From an uncultured Porphyromonadaceae bacterium (lineage in GTDB: Bacteria > Bacteroidota > Bacteroidia > Bacteroidales > Muribaculaceae), in the NCBI GenBank assembly GCA_900550025.1, contig URQP01000055.1:1-16855 (forward strand): a stretch of 16,855 nucleotides of DNA. Direction: 5' to 3'. Positions within the stretch are counted from its first letter, which is position 1. Every line of letters begins with the position of its first letter. The position numbers and the translations under genes are program-made. Shown in pieces: positions 16,000-16,855 of this stretch. The notes below the pieces were generated by a model. That model did not search any database. It worked only from the letters and a program-made list of their open reading frames with translations, and was not told the origin of the DNA.

Positions 16000-16855
16000 A
16001 TGGGTAAACCTTATGTTGTCGGAATAGACATAGGCGGCACGAATACCGTCTTTGGCATTGTAGATGCGCGCGGAACAGTTCTCGCAAGCGCATCTATCAA
16101 GACTCAGAAGCATGCAAACATCACCGATTATATTGATGAATTGTATGAAGAACTGTCGAAATTAATTGTAACTAATGATGCGGTTGATAAGATTGCAGGA
16201 ATCGGAATAGGCGCGCCTAACGCAAACTATTTCACGGGGGAAATAGCCGACGGTGTTAATTTGCCGTGGCCGACCCCGATACCACTTGCTGATTTGGTAT
16301 CAGAAAAATTCGGCATACCGGTCGCTATCACGAATGATGCCAATGCGGCCGCAATCGGCGAAATGACCTACGGTGCTGCGCGTGGTATGAAAGATTTCAT
16401 TATGATAACTCTCGGCACTGGCGTAGGTAGCGGCATTGTCATTAACGGACAAATGGTATATGGCCACGATGGTTTTGCCGGCGAACTCGGGCATGTGATA
16501 ATGAAACGCAACAACGGCCGTACGTGCGGATGTGGCCGTACAGGATGTCTTGAGACATACGCGTCTGCTACCGGCGTGGCTCGTACTGCGCGTGAGTTCT
16601 TGGAAGCAAGAGCTACGGAGCCGTCTTTGTTGCGCAATATGGATATTGCTTCAATTACATCTAAAGATGTTTATGACGCGGCTATGGCAGGCGATAAGCT
16701 TGCAAAAGATGTGTTTGATTTTACTGGTAACATCTTGGGCGAGGCATTTGCCGATTTCATAGCATTCTCAAGTCCGGAAGCTATAATCTTGTTCGGCGGT
16801 CTTGCCAAATCAGGCGATTTGCTTATGAAGCCTTTGAAAGAGTCTATGGACAAGA
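16000..16855 (+). CDS. ROK-family glucokinase, 3' end beyond the window
   Basis: This sugar kinase of the ROK family most likely makes glucose-6-phosphate from glucose and ATP in the cytoplasm. The first 285 codons are present, against a usual length near 310-330, so only the C-terminus is missing because the window ends. The ATP-phosphate motif GIDIGGTNT (8-16) is intact, and NDANAAAIGE contains the catalytic base Asp113. The ROK zinc site is complete: ELGH with His165, then C-G-C-G-x-x-G-C-L-E with Cys176, Cys178 and Cys183. There is no N-terminal helix-turn-helix, so it is a kinase and not a ROK repressor. The E-x-G-H pattern fits glucose or N-acetylglucosamine-type hexoses; glucokinase is the best call, with fructokinase or ManNAc kinase as alternatives. 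It has its own promoter and diverges from the nitroreductase operon. Confidence 0.92.
   Translation, partial: MGKPYVVGIDIGGTNTVFGIVDARGTVLASASIKTQKHANITDYIDELYEELSKLIVTNDAVDKIAGIGIGAPNANYFTGEIADGVNLPWPTPIPLADLVSEKFGIPVAITNDANAAAIGEMTYGAARGMKDFIMITLGTGVGSGIVINGQMVYGHDGFAGELGHVIMKRNNGRTCGCGRTGCLETYASATGVARTAREFLEARATEPSLLRNMDIASITSKDVYDAAMAGDKLAKDVFDFTGNILGEAFADFIAFSSPEAIILFGGLAKSGDLLMKPLKESMDK

Overview
The window looks like a chromosomal housekeeping segment from a member of the Bacteroidota, most likely Bacteroidales. The reasons are three. Promoters match the phylum's TAnnTTTG -7 box rather than a TATAAT box. Genes are preceded by A/T-rich leaders without clear Shine-Dalgarno sequences. The protein set is typical of that phylum: a eukaryotic-type GT3 glycogen synthase beside a DUF3417-type glucan phosphorylase, an SLC45-like sugar MFS carrier, NspC-type polyamine synthesis, and a DUF2520-kdsC-maf run. 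I see no IS element, phage gene, CRISPR array, tRNA or rRNA, and no clearly broken gene. Genus cannot be assigned from the sequence alone.

Layout. (1) Positions 16-1745, plus strand: an LptF/LptG-family permease, then an Fe/Mn superoxide dismutase, closed by a hairpin at 1764-1808 that can serve both strands. (2) Positions 1824-7559, minus strand: a sugar-storage block read from right to left. It starts with an MFS sugar transporter that has its own promoter and terminator. A separate promoter follows, then glycogen synthase (GT3) and alpha-glucan phosphorylase (GT35). (3) Positions 7748-13456, plus strand: a tight four-gene run (gaps of 5, 4 and 2 bp) from one clear promoter. It encodes a YeiH-type membrane protein, a UvrD/PcrA helicase, carboxynorspermidine decarboxylase (NspC) and an ATP-grasp protein of unknown substrate. 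(4) Positions 13453-15877, minus strand: a compact operon in the order nitroreductase, DUF2520 Rossmann protein, KdsC phosphatase, Maf pyrophosphatase. Two of its junctions are ATGA overlaps. (5) From 16000 to the window edge, plus strand: a ROK-family glucokinase with its own promoter, cut off by the window end.

How the genes work together. The minus-strand block covers sugar import and glycogen synthesis and breakdown, and the ROK kinase would phosphorylate free glucose, so part of the window is about handling glucose and glucan. The nspC gene provides the last step of the carboxyspermidine/carboxynorspermidine route to polyamines. The ATP-grasp gene 2 bp downstream is the best candidate for an undescribed activity here. 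KdsC belongs to Kdo/LPS synthesis and the LptF/G permease to LPS export, but they lie far apart in the window. Blocks 3 and 4 converge with stop codons sharing the bases TTAA and no intrinsic terminator between them.
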